Shown: positions 26,860 through 36,086, numbered from the stretch's first letter. The stretch: DNA of 64,000 nucleotides from Bradyrhizobiaceae bacterium (GCA_020544565.1 CP078014.1:1703874-1767873), one strand, 5' to 3'. The notes: generated by a model not told the origin, from the letters alone. Made by a program: numbers and translations.

Positions 26860-28311
26860 CTAAACGACTCCGCAGTTCTGAAACACGTGCTTGATCTCGA
26901 CGAAGTCGATCAGCGCGTCGTATCCGTGCAGCCGGCCAAGGCCACTGCGGCGATAACCGCCGGTTTCGGCTTCGGCAAACAGCCGGTTGTGGTCGTTGAT
27001 CCACACCGTCCCGTTGCGGAGCGCGCGCGCCACCCGCATCGCCCGCGCGCCGTCGTGCGTCCACACGCTGGCCGACAGGCCATATTCGCTATGATTGGCG
27101 CGAGCGACGGCCTCCTTCTCGTCTTCGAATTTCTCGATGACTACCAGCGGCCCAAAGATTTCTTCCTGAACGAAGAAGGCCGAGGTATCGCGATGCGCCA
27201 CCAGCGTCGGCGTCAGGAAAAATCCGCTGGCGCGATCGCCATCCGGCCGGACGCCGCGCAGCACCACCTCGTCGGCGGCATCCATGGTGTCCTCGATCCG
27301 CTTCGACACGCCGGCGAAGGCCGCGGCGTCGATCAAAGGTCCCATATCCGCGTCCGGCATGGTTCCCGGCGCCACTTTCAATCCCGCAAGAGCGGCCTTG
27401 AGGGCGGCCTTCATCTCCTCGTATCGCGACGCATGAACCAGCACGCGCCGCGCCGCGGTACACTGCTGACCCGCAATGATGGTGGCCGCAGCCGCGAGCT
27501 TCGGCGCGATCCCACCGACATCGGCATCCTCGAGCACCAGGCAGGCGGACTTGCCGCCCAGCTCCAGCGACAGTTTCTTCATGGTCGGCGCGGCGGCGGC
27601 CATGATGCGCTGTCCGGTCGCGTTGGATCCGGTAAAGCAGATGACATCGACATCCGGCGACGCCACCAGATGGCTCGCCACGTCATGCCCCTGCTCGCTC
27701 ACCAGATTGACCACGCCCTTGGGCAGACCCTCGACCTCGTGCAGGGACTTGATGATCGCCGCGGAAATGAGCGCGGTCTGCGGCGCCGGTTTGATCACCG
27801 TCGTGCATCCCGCCGCAAGAGCAGGCGTCAACGCACGGATCAGCAGAACTGCGGGGGCATTCCAGGGAATGATCAGGCTGGCGACGCCCGCCGGCTCCTT
27901 CAGCAGCGTCGCGAACGCTCCCGGCTCAACCTCGAAGACATGGCCGGGAATATAACGCGCAAGGCCGGCATAATAGCGGATCTCGGACACGCTGCCCGCG
28001 ATTTCTCCGCGCGACTGGGACAGCGGCTTTCCGTTCTCCAGGGTCAGCAGCCGCGCCAGTTCATCGGCGCGGCGCTCCATCGCATCCGCCCAGCGCAGCA
28101 TGACCATCTGGCGCAACCGCGGATTCTGCGACCATTCCGGGCGCTCGAATGCGCGCTTCGCGGCCGCAATCGCAGCCTGCGCATCCGCGACGCCGCTCGC
28201 ACTGTAGCGGCCGATCACCGCCTGGCTGGACGGATCGATACTGCACTGCGTATCGCCCGACTGTGCCGGGAGCCAGTGGCCGTCGATCAGGTTCTCGGCG
28301 CTGAGCGGCAT
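26860..28311 (-). CDS. NAD(P)-dependent aldehyde dehydrogenase, probably acting on furan aldehydes
   Basis: 483 residues, ALDH superfamily. The oxyanion asparagine lies in IIPWNAPAVLLI, the general base glutamate in KLSLELGGKSACL, and the catalytic cysteine in AGQQCTAARRVLV; the C-terminal motif EIFGPLVVIEKF is present. It is the last gene of the operon starting at hmfA, 92 bp after the hydrolase gene with two hairpins between. In the furan pathway an aldehyde dehydrogenase would oxidise furfural or 5-formyl-2-furoate to the acid. That role is inferred from position only; the fold itself is certain. Confidence 0.85.
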   Translation of the reverse strand: MPLSAENLIDGHWLPAQSGDTQCSIDPSSQAVIGRYSASGVADAQAAIAAAKRAFERPEWSQNPRLRQMVMLRWADAMERRADELARLLTLENGKPLSQSRGEIAGSVSEIRYYAGLARYIPGHVFEVEPGAFATLLKEPAGVASLIIPWNAPAVLLIRALTPALAAGCTTVIKPAPQTALISAAIIKSLHEVEGLPKGVVNLVSEQGHDVASHLVASPDVDVICFTGSNATGQRIMAAAAPTMKKLSLELGGKSACLVLEDADVGGIAPKLAAAATIIAGQQCTAARRVLVHASRYEEMKAALKAALAGLKVAPGTMPDADMGPLIDAAAFAGVSKRIEDTMDAADEVVLRGVRPDGDRASGFFLTPTLVAHRDTSAFFVQEEIFGPLVVIEKFEDEKEAVARANHSEYGLSASVWTHDGARAMRVARALRNGTVWINDHNRLFAEAETGGYRRSGLGRLHGYDALIDFVEIKHVFQNCGVV

Positions 28312-28339
28312 GATCTATCACCCTGTTTCGAAAGCGACG

Positions 28340-28397
28340 GACACGGCGACGCGCGCCGTGTCCCGATGATGAGAATCGCGCCGCCGGCCGGCGGCGC
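28340..28397 (-). other. Two intercistronic hairpins between hmfE and the aldehyde dehydrogenase gene
   Basis: The 92-bp gap holds a nine-base stem (GACACGGCG with CGCCGTGTC, loop ACGCG, 28340-28362) and a 20-base perfect palindrome, GCGCCGCCGG joined to its complement (28378-28397). Neither is followed by a T run, so they are more likely to affect mRNA processing or stability than to terminate. Confidence 0.55.
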
Positions 28398-28403
28398 ATA
28401 ATG

Positions 28404-29210
28404 TCAGCGGCCGGTGAACTTCGGCGCCCGCTTGGAGTGGAACGCCTCGACGCCTTCCTTGAAGTCGTCGGACTGGCGCAGGCGGCTGTAGCAATGCCCC
28501 TCCAGCTCGATCGCGATGGCGAGCGTCGAATCCTCGGTATCGTTGAGCAGCTTCTTGGCGGTGCGCTGCGCCAGCGGCGAGAAGCTGCGCAGTTCGTCCA
28601 CCAGCTTGTCGGTCGCTTTCTCCAGATCCGCATCGGGAACGCACTCGGTGGCGATGCCCCATTCCACCGCCTGCTTGCCGCTGATCCGCTTGGAGCGCAT
28701 CACGATATCCTTGGTGCGGGTGATGCCCACCATCTTCTGCAGCCGCGCCGAGCCGCCCGAGCCGGGAATCTGGCCCAGCTTCTGCTCCGGCAGCGCGTAT
28801 TGTCCCGTCTCCGAAACGATGCGGAAATCGCAGGCGAGCGACAGCTCAAAACCGACACCGAAGCAATAGCCGCGATTGGCGACCACCACAGGCTTGGCGC
28901 AGCGCGCCGGCGCCGCGATGTTCCACGCCAGCTTGGAGACGTGCTCCGGCGACGCCTCCATGAAGCCTGCGATGTTGCCGCCGCTGGAAAAATGTTCGCC
29001 CACGGCGCGCACGACGATGACGCGAACGCGCGCATCCTCATCCAGCGTTTCGAACACGAGGCGCAACTGATCGCGCTGCGGCATGGCGACAATGTTGAAC
29101 GGCGGCCGGTTCAGGATGATATCGGCGCGCTCCCGCGCCTCGTCGATTTCCACCTGAAAGCCGTCGAGCTTGGCAAGGCGAGGATCGGTGAACGTATAGG
29201 CGGACGGCAT
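28404..29210 (-). CDS. hmfE: 2-oxoglutaroyl-CoA hydrolase HmfE-like (enoyl-CoA hydratase family)
   Basis: 268 residues of the crotonase fold, with an N-terminal extension of about 20 residues before VEIDEARERADIILNRPP. Both crotonase glutamates are present, in GVGFELSLACDF and ALPEQKLGQIPGSGG. In Cupriavidus basilensis HMF14 the crotonase-family protein next to furoyl-CoA synthetase is HmfE, which hydrolyses the ring-opened 2-oxoglutaroyl-CoA to 2-oxoglutarate. The order here (molybdenum hydroxylase, CoA ligase, crotonase) is the same. A feruloyl-CoA hydratase-lyase was considered, but such enzymes do not go with a molybdenum hydroxylase and UbiD/UbiX. AAGGA lies eight bases before the ATG. 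Confidence 0.78.
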   Translation of the reverse strand: MPSAYTFTDPRLAKLDGFQVEIDEARERADIILNRPPFNIVAMPQRDQLRLVFETLDEDARVRVIVVRAVGEHFSSGGNIAGFMEASPEHVSKLAWNIAAPARCAKPVVVANRGYCFGVGFELSLACDFRIVSETGQYALPEQKLGQIPGSGGSARLQKMVGITRTKDIVMRSKRISGKQAVEWGIATECVPDADLEKATDKLVDELRSFSPLAQRTAKKLLNDTEDSTLAIAIELEGHCYSRLRQSDDFKEGVEAFHSKRAPKFTGR

Positions 29211-29240
29211 GGTGCAGGTTCCTTCTGTTGAAATTGAAAA

Positions 29241-30791
29241 TCAGGCCGCGTTGGACGGCGGAGCGCGTTCCGGCTCATAGTCGCCGGAAACGAGAAGCCT
29301 GCGCAGCAGCTTCCCCACTGGCGATTTCGGGATCGCATCCACGAAGACAAACCGCCGCGGACGTTTGAAATTCGCCAGACCCGACGTCTGGCAGAATTGC
29401 TCGAGTTCCTTCTCCGTGACGGACGCGCTGCGCTTGACGAAAGCCGCAACGATTTTTCCCCACTTCTCGTCGGGCAGGCCGACGACCGCGACTTCCGAAA
29501 CGGCCGGATGCAGCGACAGGCAGCTTTCGATTTCCACCGGCGAAACATTCTCACCGCCGGTGATGATCATGTCATCGACGCGCCCGGTGACGAACAGGTC
29601 GCCGTCGCGATCCATGAATCCGGTATCGCCGGTGAAATACCAGCCTTCGCGCAGCGCTTTCGCATCCGCTTCCGGCCGATGCCAGTATCCCTCGAACGCC
29701 TCGTCGCTGGCGAGCAGCGCGATGATCTCGCCTTCCTCATCGATATCGGCGACATCCGTCACCGACCTGGCATTGAGTTTGACCACCCGCACATGCTGAT
29801 TGATGCCGGCCTTGCCCGCCGAACCTGGCTTGGCCACCGGGTTCTGATCGATGGTGAAGGTATAAATCTCCGAACTGCCGTAGTGATTGACGAACAGCTC
29901 CGGGCGGAACACATCGTCGAGCTTCTTGAGCAGGGCGTCGGTCATCGACGCGCCGGCGAAGCCGATCTTGCGCACCGACGACACGTCCGTGGTCGCGAAG
30001 GCGTCATGATGAACGAGATCATGATAGAGCGTCGGAACCAGATAAAGATTGCTGATCTTTTCCGCCTCGATCGACCCCAGCGCCTGCCGGGTATCGTAGC
30101 GCGGGAGACAGACGAAGGTCCCTCCGATCAATGACATCGCGATCAGCGAGCGCACGCCCATGGTATGATAGAGCGGCATCACCCCGAGCGTGCGTTCACC
30201 CCGCCGGTACAGATTCTGCGCCACATGCGCGACGCCCGCCGCCCGCTCGGCCCGATGCCGGCGCGGCACCCCCTTGGGCTTCGACGTGGTGCCGGATGTG
30301 TAGAGCATGATCGACCACGCGTCGGCGCTCACGCGCGGCATGGCGTCGGGCGCGTCCTCGGCAATCATGCCGTCGAACGCGATCGGTTTTCCGGCCCACT
30401 CGTCCCTGTCCACGGTCATGCAGCGCAGCCGGCGCGCCAGTTGCGACTCGTGCACCGCCTCAGCGGAGACGTCCTGATAGACGATCGCGCAAGCCTCGGA
30501 GTTCGCGATACAGAAATCCACTTCATCGGCCTTGGCGCGCCAGTTGATCGGCGTGATGACGATCCCGGCGAACTGGCAGGCCCAGTGAATGGTCGCCGCT
30601 TCCCAGCGGTTCTGCAGCACGGTCACGAGGTGATCGCCCGGCCTCAGGCCGATCCGGTCGAACGATGCGACCAGCGAGGAAATCCGGCGATACCACTCGC
30701 GATAGCTCAACCGGAGCGGGCCGTCGACGATGGCGACGGCATCCGGATCGCGCGCGACGCTCGCGACAAAGCTGCTTCCGAGATCAAGCAT
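29241..30791 (-). CDS. hmfD: 2-furoyl-CoA synthetase HmfD-like (AMP-binding acyl-CoA ligase)
   Basis: 516 residues. The AMP-binding P-loop LYTSGTTSKPKGVPRRH is near residue 165, followed by NHYGSSEIYTF (A5), EGWYFTGDTGFMDRDGD (A7) and PKSPVGKLLRRLL (A10 lysine). It activates a carboxylate to its CoA ester; beside hmfABC and hmfE the expected substrate is 2-furoate. The start at 30791 has GGGGAGA upstream and overlaps the end of the small-subunit gene by 8 bp, so it is translationally coupled. Substrate assignment rests on gene context; related ligases act on fatty and aromatic acids. Confidence 0.8.
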   Translation of the reverse strand: MLDLGSSFVASVARDPDAVAIVDGPLRLSYREWYRRISSLVASFDRIGLRPGDHLVTVLQNRWEAATIHWACQFAGIVITPINWRAKADEVDFCIANSEACAIVYQDVSAEAVHESQLARRLRCMTVDRDEWAGKPIAFDGMIAEDAPDAMPRVSADAWSIMLYTSGTTSKPKGVPRRHRAERAAGVAHVAQNLYRRGERTLGVMPLYHTMGVRSLIAMSLIGGTFVCLPRYDTRQALGSIEAEKISNLYLVPTLYHDLVHHDAFATTDVSSVRKIGFAGASMTDALLKKLDDVFRPELFVNHYGSSEIYTFTIDQNPVAKPGSAGKAGINQHVRVVKLNARSVTDVADIDEEGEIIALLASDEAFEGYWHRPEADAKALREGWYFTGDTGFMDRDGDLFVTGRVDDMIITGGENVSPVEIESCLSLHPAVSEVAVVGLPDEKWGKIVAAFVKRSASVTEKELEQFCQTSGLANFKRPRRFVFVDAIPKSPVGKLLRRLLVSGDYEPERAPPSNAA

Positions 30792-31305
30792 CTGCTTTCT
30801 CCCCTCTTGACTGTTCCGCCAGTTCGGCCGCGGCATCGAGCGCGGCCGTGATGATGGGTGTGTAGCCCGTGCAGCGGCAGAGATGGCCGCCGATCACATC
30901 GCGGATCTCGCTCTCGCTGGGAGTCGGGTGATGACGCAGAAAGTGATCCAGCGACATCAGAATGCCGGCGGTGCAGAAGCCGCACTGCAGGGCGTGGTGG
31001 CGACGGAAAGCCGCCTGCAAAATCCCGAGCCGGTCCACCGCCGGCGCGAGCCCTTCGACGGTGCGGACATCGCAGCCATCGACCTGCACCGCCAGCGTCA
31101 GGCAGGCGCGGGTCAGCATGCCGTCCACCGTCACGGTGCAGGCGCCGCAAACGCCGTGCTCGCAGCCGACATGCGTTCCGGTCGCGCCGATGTGCTGACG
31201 CAGGAAATCGGTGAGCAGAAGCCGCGGCTCGGCCTCGCCCTCGGTCGGCTTGCCGTTCAGCGTGAACCGCACCGGATGGCGCGTCGCCGATGCCAGGCGC
31301 GTCAT
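30784..31305 (-). CDS. hmfC: 2-furoyl-CoA dehydrogenase [2Fe-2S] subunit HmfC-like
   Basis: 173 residues. The N-terminal plant-type [2Fe-2S] domain has CEHGVCGACTVTVDG plus an upstream spacer, and the C-terminal four-helix domain has QCGFCTAGILMS and GGHLCRCTGYTPI for the second cluster. This is the small subunit of xanthine dehydrogenase-type molybdenum hydroxylases, carrying electrons from the molybdenum site to FAD. The start overlaps the medium subunit stop by 4 bp and the gene end overlaps the ligase start. Naming as HmfC follows the cluster layout. Confidence 0.85.
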   Translation of the reverse strand: MTRLASATRHPVRFTLNGKPTEGEAEPRLLLTDFLRQHIGATGTHVGCEHGVCGACTVTVDGMLTRACLTLAVQVDGCDVRTVEGLAPAVDRLGILQAAFRRHHALQCGFCTAGILMSLDHFLRHHPTPSESEIRDVIGGHLCRCTGYTPIITAALDAAAELAEQSRGEKADA

Positions 31306-32114
31306 TGCAGCACCTCCCGAATCAAATCCCGGCCGATCGCGCGGACGAGATCGCGGCGATAGCGGGCCGTGGCATGGACGTCGTCCCGCGCCTCGAGCTC
31401 ATAGGCGAAGGCGTTCAGCGCATCGTCGAGTGCACTGCCCTCCAGTCGCGGCCAGTCGCGCGCGGTGGGCACGTCCGCCACCCCGCCGACGGAAAACCGC
31501 ACGCCGCTCGCCGTCGCCACCGCCGCGCAGGCGACGATAGCGAAATCGCCATGGCGGCGCGCAACCTCGCGAAACGCGCATCGCGCATCGCCGGCGGGGA
31601 AAGACACCGCCTCGATCAGTTCGTCATTGGCGCGCCCCGTCGCCATCATGCCTGCGAAGAAATCCTTCGCCGCCAGACGCCGCCGCCTTTTCGCGCTGCG
31701 CAGATGAACCTCGCCACCGAGCGCGATCAGCGACAGCGGCAGTTCGGCGCTGGGATCGGCATGGGCGATGGAGCCGCAGACGGTGCCGCGGCTTCTGGTC
31801 TGGACATGTCCCGTCCACGGCAGCGCCTTGGCGATCAAGGGCACCGTGCCTGCAAGCTCTGGCCACGCCAGCACCGCCGCCTGACGCACGCCCGCGCCGA
31901 TGGTGACAGTATTGCCTTTGACCTCGATGCGCTCCAGTTCCTTCAGCCGCATGATGTCGATCAGCGTCTTCGGCTTGGCGAGGCGCATGTTCAGCATCGC
32001 CATCAGCGACTGGCCGCCGGCGATGATGCGTGCGTCACCGCCCTCTTTGGCGAGAATGTCGAGCACCTCGCCCACGCTGTCCGCGCGCACGTAGTCGAAA
32101 GCGGCCGGCTTCAT
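31302..32114 (-). CDS. hmfB: 2-furoyl-CoA dehydrogenase FAD-binding subunit HmfB-like
   Basis: 270 residues. FAD-binding motifs of the medium chain family are IIAGGQSLMAMLNMRLAKP near residue 30 and GTVCGSIAHADPSAELP near residue 105, with the C-terminal CO dehydrogenase flavoprotein domain after about residue 170. It accepts electrons from the Fe-S subunit and passes them to an acceptor. The start overlaps the hmfA stop in ATGA. The frame upstream of 32114 is open but overlaps hmfA and is not coding. Confidence 0.85.
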   Translation of the reverse strand: MKPAAFDYVRADSVGEVLDILAKEGGDARIIAGGQSLMAMLNMRLAKPKTLIDIMRLKELERIEVKGNTVTIGAGVRQAAVLAWPELAGTVPLIAKALPWTGHVQTRSRGTVCGSIAHADPSAELPLSLIALGGEVHLRSAKRRRRLAAKDFFAGMMATGRANDELIEAVSFPAGDARCAFREVARRHGDFAIVACAAVATASGVRFSVGGVADVPTARDWPRLEGSALDDALNAFAYELEARDDVHATARYRRDLVRAIGRDLIREVLQ

Positions 32115-35110
32115 GATGTCCGCCCCAACAGGCGCCGCAGCCGATCCCACAGCGATACGCCGTTTTGCGATGGGGCGCTGCCGCCGGCCTGACGCGCGAG
32201 CGCCGCGAAGAACTGGCCGATGATGACGCGGGCGGCGCCATCGAGCAGGCGACCGCCGATGCTCGCCACCTTGCCGCCGATGGCCGCCTCGTAAACATAC
32301 GTCATGCGCGTGCCACCGTTGCCGTCCGGCTCCAGCGTGATGCGGCCCTCGCCACCGCCAAAGCCGAGTGCGCCTTCGGCCGAACCGGACAGGGTCACGG
32401 CGCGCGGCGGATCGAGGTCCGACAGTTTGACATTGGCGCGGTAGCGGCCCGTGACCGGCCCAATGCCGAGCGTGACGTCGGCGCGGAAATGGGTGTCCGA
32501 TACCTTGTCCACGCTCTGGCAACCGGGGATCACCGCCTTCAGCGTTTCGGGATCGAGCAGCATGTCCCACACCCGCTCGGGCGGCACCGCGACGGACGCG
32601 GTCCCCTCGCCGCGCAGACGACGGTCGCCGGGCTTCGCGATCGGCGCAGCGGAAGCGCCGCCGCCGGCCGGCGCGGCCGGCTCGGCCCCGCGCACGAGAT
32701 CGGCGAGCTTCGCCGGAACCAGCGGCAGCGTGAGATCCTTGACGCCCAGCGCATCGGCGACCGCGTTGGCAATGCACACCGGCGTCGACATGCAATTGCC
32801 CTCGGCGACACCCTTGGCGCCGAGCGGCGTGAACGGAGACGGCGTTTCCATGTGCAGGATGATCGGCTCCGGCACCTCGGCTGTCGTGGGCAGCAGATAG
32901 TCCGCGAGCGTGCCGGTGAGATAGCTGCCATCCGGCGCGTAAGCATATTCCTCGTAAAGCGACGCGCCGACCGCCTGCGCGAAGCCGCCGCGCACCTGGC
33001 CATCGACCATGCCCGGATGCAGGATGACGCCGCAATCATGCATCGTCACGTAGCGGTCGATGCGCGTCTCCAGCGTGGTGCGGTCGATCTCGACGCCGCA
33101 GAAGTCGAAGATGAATCCGTAACACAACGACGAGTTGATCAGATCCTTGTCGTCGGGCGGCGTCAGTTCGGGCGGTGTCCAGAACACCGTTTCGCGAATG
33201 GTGTTGCCGACATCGTCCGGCAGCGATCCGGGCGACCAGTGGCTGAGCGCCGCGAGGCGCGAGAACGCAACCCGGTTTTCCGGGTTGTGCCGGGACAGCA
33301 CCTGACCGCCGGAAAAAACGATATCGGAGACATCGACGTTGAACTGGCTGGCCGCGATGCGGGCCAAACGCGTAGCAATCCGCTGTGCGGCGAGCCTGGC
33401 GGTGCCCGCCACCGCGGCGGCGAACCGGCTGGCATAGTTGCCCGAGGCGATCGACCACGCGTCCTTCGAGGTATCGATCTCGGTATTGACGCGAATGTCC
33501 GCGGGCGTGAGCCCGAACACGTCGGCCACCACCTGCGACAGCACCGTGCGGTGCCCCTGCCCCTGCGGCACCGAGGCGACATGAACCGACACGCCACCCA
33601 CCGGGTCCAGCGCCACGGTCGCGGTCGCCTGCGCGCCGTTCTTCGGCCCCGCCTTGCGACGCTCCTCCGGCGTGAGCACCGTGGTGATGTAGCCCATGTT
33701 CGATACGCTGGGCTCGACCACCGCCGTATAGCCGATGCCGTAGAGCCGCCCTTCCGCCCGCGCCGCGTCGCGCCGGGCCTTCAGCGCATCGAGGCCGCCG
33801 TCGCGCGCGCCCCGGATCAGCGCTTCCTGATAGTCGCCGGAATCGAGCAGCGCGCCGCTCGCGGTGCGATAAGGAAAGGCGTCGGCGGGAATAAGATTGC
33901 GGCGGATGACATCGAGCGGATCGAGCCCCAGCTCCACGGCGATCCGCTGCATCAGCCGTTCGAGGGCAAAATACACCTGCGGCCCGCCAAACCCGCGGTT
34001 CAATCCGGTCGGCGTCTTGTTGGTGACGACAACGCGGTTTCGCACCGCCATATTGCGAATATCGTAGGCGCCGGTCAGGTTGCCATGCATGCGATACAGC
34101 GTTGCCGGCTCCGGCGCGCGCAGATGCGCGCCGCAATCCTCGACCTGATCCCAGTCCAGCGCGAGGATGCGGCCGTCGGCGGCGACCGCGGCCGCAAGCG
34201 AGGTGGCGCGGTTGGTGGCAGACACCGACGCCGTGAGGTGCTCGAGACGATCCTCGATCCACTTCACCGGACGGCAGACGGCGCGCGAGGCTGCGGCCAC
34301 CAGCACGATATAGGGAAACACCCCCTGCTTGACGCCGAAGCTGCCGCCGGAATCCGGCGGCGTGCGCAGCCGCAGGCGGTTTCCCGGCACTTTGAGCGCG
34401 CGGGAAATCACCGCATGAATGCTGAACGGCCCCTGGAAGTTGGCCAGCACATCGAAAGCGTCCTCGGCCGGGTTGTAGTCGGCGATCACGCCGTAGGTTT
34501 CGATCGGGGTGCAGGAATTGCGCGGGTATCTGATATCGATGGCGATCCGGTGCGCAGCCTCGGCGAAAGCCCGCTCGGGGTCGCCGTAGCGAAACCGTCT
34601 GTCGCTCGCGACATTGCCGTTGAAACCGTCATGAAGAACCGGGGCGTCCGGTAGAAGCGCCGCCAGCGGATCGATGATCGCGGCGCGCGCTTTGTATTCC
34701 ACCTCGATCAGATCGAGCGCGTCTTCGGCCAGGTACCTGTCGGCAGCCACCGCGATGGCGACCGGCTCGCCGACATAGCGAACGCGGCCGACGGCGATGG
34801 GCCAGCATTCGACCGGCGCCTTGACGCCGACCACGAGGCTCGTCGTCAGCGCCTTGACGTCCTCGCCGACGAGGACCGCGACAACGCCGCGCGCCTTCAG
34901 CGCTGCCGACGTGTCGATGGAGACGATATCGGCATGGGCGTGAGGAGATCGCAGGATCGCCGCGTGCAACGTCCCCGGCCGGGTGCCGAGGTCGTCCATG
35001 AAGCGGCCGCGGCCCGTGAGCAGCGCCATGTCCTCGACACGCTCGATCGATCGGCCCACCCATGGGTGGCCGATATCGACGTCCGATGCAGACTGAGCGG
35101 GTCTGGCCAT
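32111..35110 (-). CDS. hmfA: 2-furoyl-CoA dehydrogenase molybdenum subunit HmfA-like with fused C-terminal CoxG/SRPBCC domain
   Basis: 999 residues. Residues 1 to about 800 are a xanthine dehydrogenase/CO dehydrogenase-type large subunit: VGRSIERVEDMALLTGRGRF at the start, the active-site loop GLNRGFGGPQVYFALERL near residue 375, and the catalytic glutamate in LGAKGVAEGN near 765. The loop is of RGFGGPQ type, not the AYRCSFR of CO dehydrogenase. After an Ala/Gly/Pro linker (about 808-825) comes a CoxG-like SRPBCC domain (about 830-975), usually encoded by a separate gene. The enzyme would hydroxylate 2-furoyl-CoA at C5 with water. It is the first gene of the operon hmfA-B-C-D-E-aldehyde dehydrogenase. 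Confidence 0.82.
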   Translation of the reverse strand: MARPAQSASDVDIGHPWVGRSIERVEDMALLTGRGRFMDDLGTRPGTLHAAILRSPHAHADIVSIDTSAALKARGVVAVLVGEDVKALTTSLVVGVKAPVECWPIAVGRVRYVGEPVAIAVAADRYLAEDALDLIEVEYKARAAIIDPLAALLPDAPVLHDGFNGNVASDRRFRYGDPERAFAEAAHRIAIDIRYPRNSCTPIETYGVIADYNPAEDAFDVLANFQGPFSIHAVISRALKVPGNRLRLRTPPDSGGSFGVKQGVFPYIVLVAAASRAVCRPVKWIEDRLEHLTASVSATNRATSLAAAVAADGRILALDWDQVEDCGAHLRAPEPATLYRMHGNLTGAYDIRNMAVRNRVVVTNKTPTGLNRGFGGPQVYFALERLMQRIAVELGLDPLDVIRRNLIPADAFPYRTASGALLDSGDYQEALIRGARDGGLDALKARRDAARAEGRLYGIGYTAVVEPSVSNMGYITTVLTPEERRKAGPKNGAQATATVALDPVGGVSVHVASVPQGQGHRTVLSQVVADVFGLTPADIRVNTEIDTSKDAWSIASGNYASRFAAAVAGTARLAAQRIATRLARIAASQFNVDVSDIVFSGGQVLSRHNPENRVAFSRLAALSHWSPGSLPDDVGNTIRETVFWTPPELTPPDDKDLINSSLCYGFIFDFCGVEIDRTTLETRIDRYVTMHDCGVILHPGMVDGQVRGGFAQAVGASLYEEYAYAPDGSYLTGTLADYLLPTTAEVPEPIILHMETPSPFTPLGAKGVAEGNCMSTPVCIANAVADALGVKDLTLPLVPAKLADLVRGAEPAAPAGGGASAAPIAKPGDRRLRGEGTASVAVPPERVWDMLLDPETLKAVIPGCQSVDKVSDTHFRADVTLGIGPVTGRYRANVKLSDLDPPRAVTLSGSAEGALGFGGGEGRITLEPDGNGGTRMTYVYEAAIGGKVASIGGRLLDGAARVIIGQFFAALARQAGGSAPSQNGVSLWDRLRRLLGRTS

Positions 35111-35192
35111 CCTGAACTTGCTCCCGCCGCGCTTGTTTCGTCGCGCGTACAGGTGTTTGTCAGTGAGATAGCGGGGCAAGCCATACCTGCCC

Positions 35193-35226
35193 CTCTCACG
35201 ACTTACCAACCCGTCTCATTTCATGA
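35193..35226 (-). promoter_or_regulatory. 34-bp operator-like element upstream of hmfA (copy A)
   Basis: This 34-bp element lies 82-116 bp upstream of the hmfA start. On the plus strand its core is TTACCAACCCGTCTCATTT. A second copy at 44605-44638, before the livJ-like gene, agrees at 28 of 34 positions, with the same orientation to its downstream gene. Only the shared block is conserved; the flanks differ. It is likely the site of a common regulator, with the adjacent AraC-family protein the best candidate. Confidence 0.65.
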
Positions 35227-35243
35227 GAAAGTGCGCTGCAGCA

Positions 35244-36086
35244 TCAACTGGCCAGCCGCGACACATTGCGGAATTCGCGCGGGCCGACGCCGGCGTGGCT
35301 CCGGAAAAACCGAGTGAAATGAGCCGGTTCCGTGAAGCCAAGGCGCGCGCTGATGGCGCTGACGCTGGCATCCTGATGCAACACCGCGTCGAACGCCTGC
35401 TCCATGCGCACGACGTTCAGATAGACCTTGGGCGGAAGACCGATCGAGGATTCGAACAGCCGGAAAAAATGCGCGCGCGACAGGCCGGCCTCTTTGGCAA
35501 AGCTGTCGATGTTCATGCAGCGCCCGCCATCAGCGCGCATCGCTTCCGCCGCCCGCCTGATGCGCCAGTCACGCCCCGTTGCGCTCATTTCCCGGATCGA
35601 AGCCGGGAATTCGCGCCATGGCGTGAACCGCTCGATCACGGCGATCATGAGATCGGACAGCAGGGCTTCGTGATCCTTCACGCAATCGGGCCGGGTCATC
35701 ATGTCGGCCGCAAGCGCCATGGTCAGTTCGCGAATGCGCGGCGAGACTTCCCCGCTCGGACGCACGAAAAAGCCCGGGCCGCCGCTCGCCGCCCATCCCG
35801 GGCGGAACTCCTTCAGCCATTGCGGCTCGACATAGAGCGCCAGGATCAGCGTGCGCGGACGGTTCGGATCGTGGACATAGGCGTGCGGCTTCCAGCCATC
35901 GACCAGAACGGCGGTGGTATCCGTCAGCGGATACACCCGGTCGCCCACCGCGAATTGCGTGTCCGCGCCTTCCACCTTCAACAGCACGTGACAATGCGGA
36001 TGCGCATGCCGCACCAGCGAACAATCCATGTCCAGCAGCGCTACCCTGCCGAACGTCCCATGCGCGATACGCAACGCTGTCGACAT
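35244..36086 (-). CDS. AraC-family transcriptional regulator, probable activator of the furan genes
   Basis: 280 residues. The N-terminal cupin-like sensing domain contains VRHAHPHCHVLLKVEGA and the middle is variable. The C-terminal AraC domain has two helix-turn-helices: FAKEAGLSRAHFFRLFESSIG, then SAISARLGFTEPAHFTRFFRSH and the terminal GPREFR. GAGG lies about six bases before the ATG. It is encoded between the UbiD/UbiX pair and the hmfA operon on the same strand, with the 34-bp element directly after its stop. An effector such as furoate or its CoA ester is plausible but not shown by sequence. Confidence 0.87.
   Translation of the reverse strand: MSTALRIAHGTFGRVALLDMDCSLVRHAHPHCHVLLKVEGADTQFAVGDRVYPLTDTTAVLVDGWKPHAYVHDPNRPRTLILALYVEPQWLKEFRPGWAASGGPGFFVRPSGEVSPRIRELTMALAADMMTRPDCVKDHEALLSDLMIAVIERFTPWREFPASIREMSATGRDWRIRRAAEAMRADGGRCMNIDSFAKEAGLSRAHFFRLFESSIGLPPKVYLNVVRMEQAFDAVLHQDASVSAISARLGFTEPAHFTRFFRSHAGVGPREFRNVSRLAS

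Noticed and set aside
26860..30791. Ligase, crotonase and aldehyde dehydrogenase read as a feruloyl-CoA pathway (fcs, ech, vdh)
   Set aside because: The same operon starts with a three-subunit molybdenum hydroxylase and lies beside UbiD/UbiX, which fits the furan pathway better. Substrate tests could still change this.
32165..34654. An 829-codon plus-strand open frame
   Set aside because: Antisense to the molybdenum large subunit gene, with the same mirror-frame composition and no recognisable fold.
30784..35110. The molybdenum hydroxylase as CO dehydrogenase (coxMSL with CoxG)
   Set aside because: The active-site loop is RGFGGPQ type rather than AYRCSFR, subunit order is large-medium-small, and no coxD/E/F genes follow.
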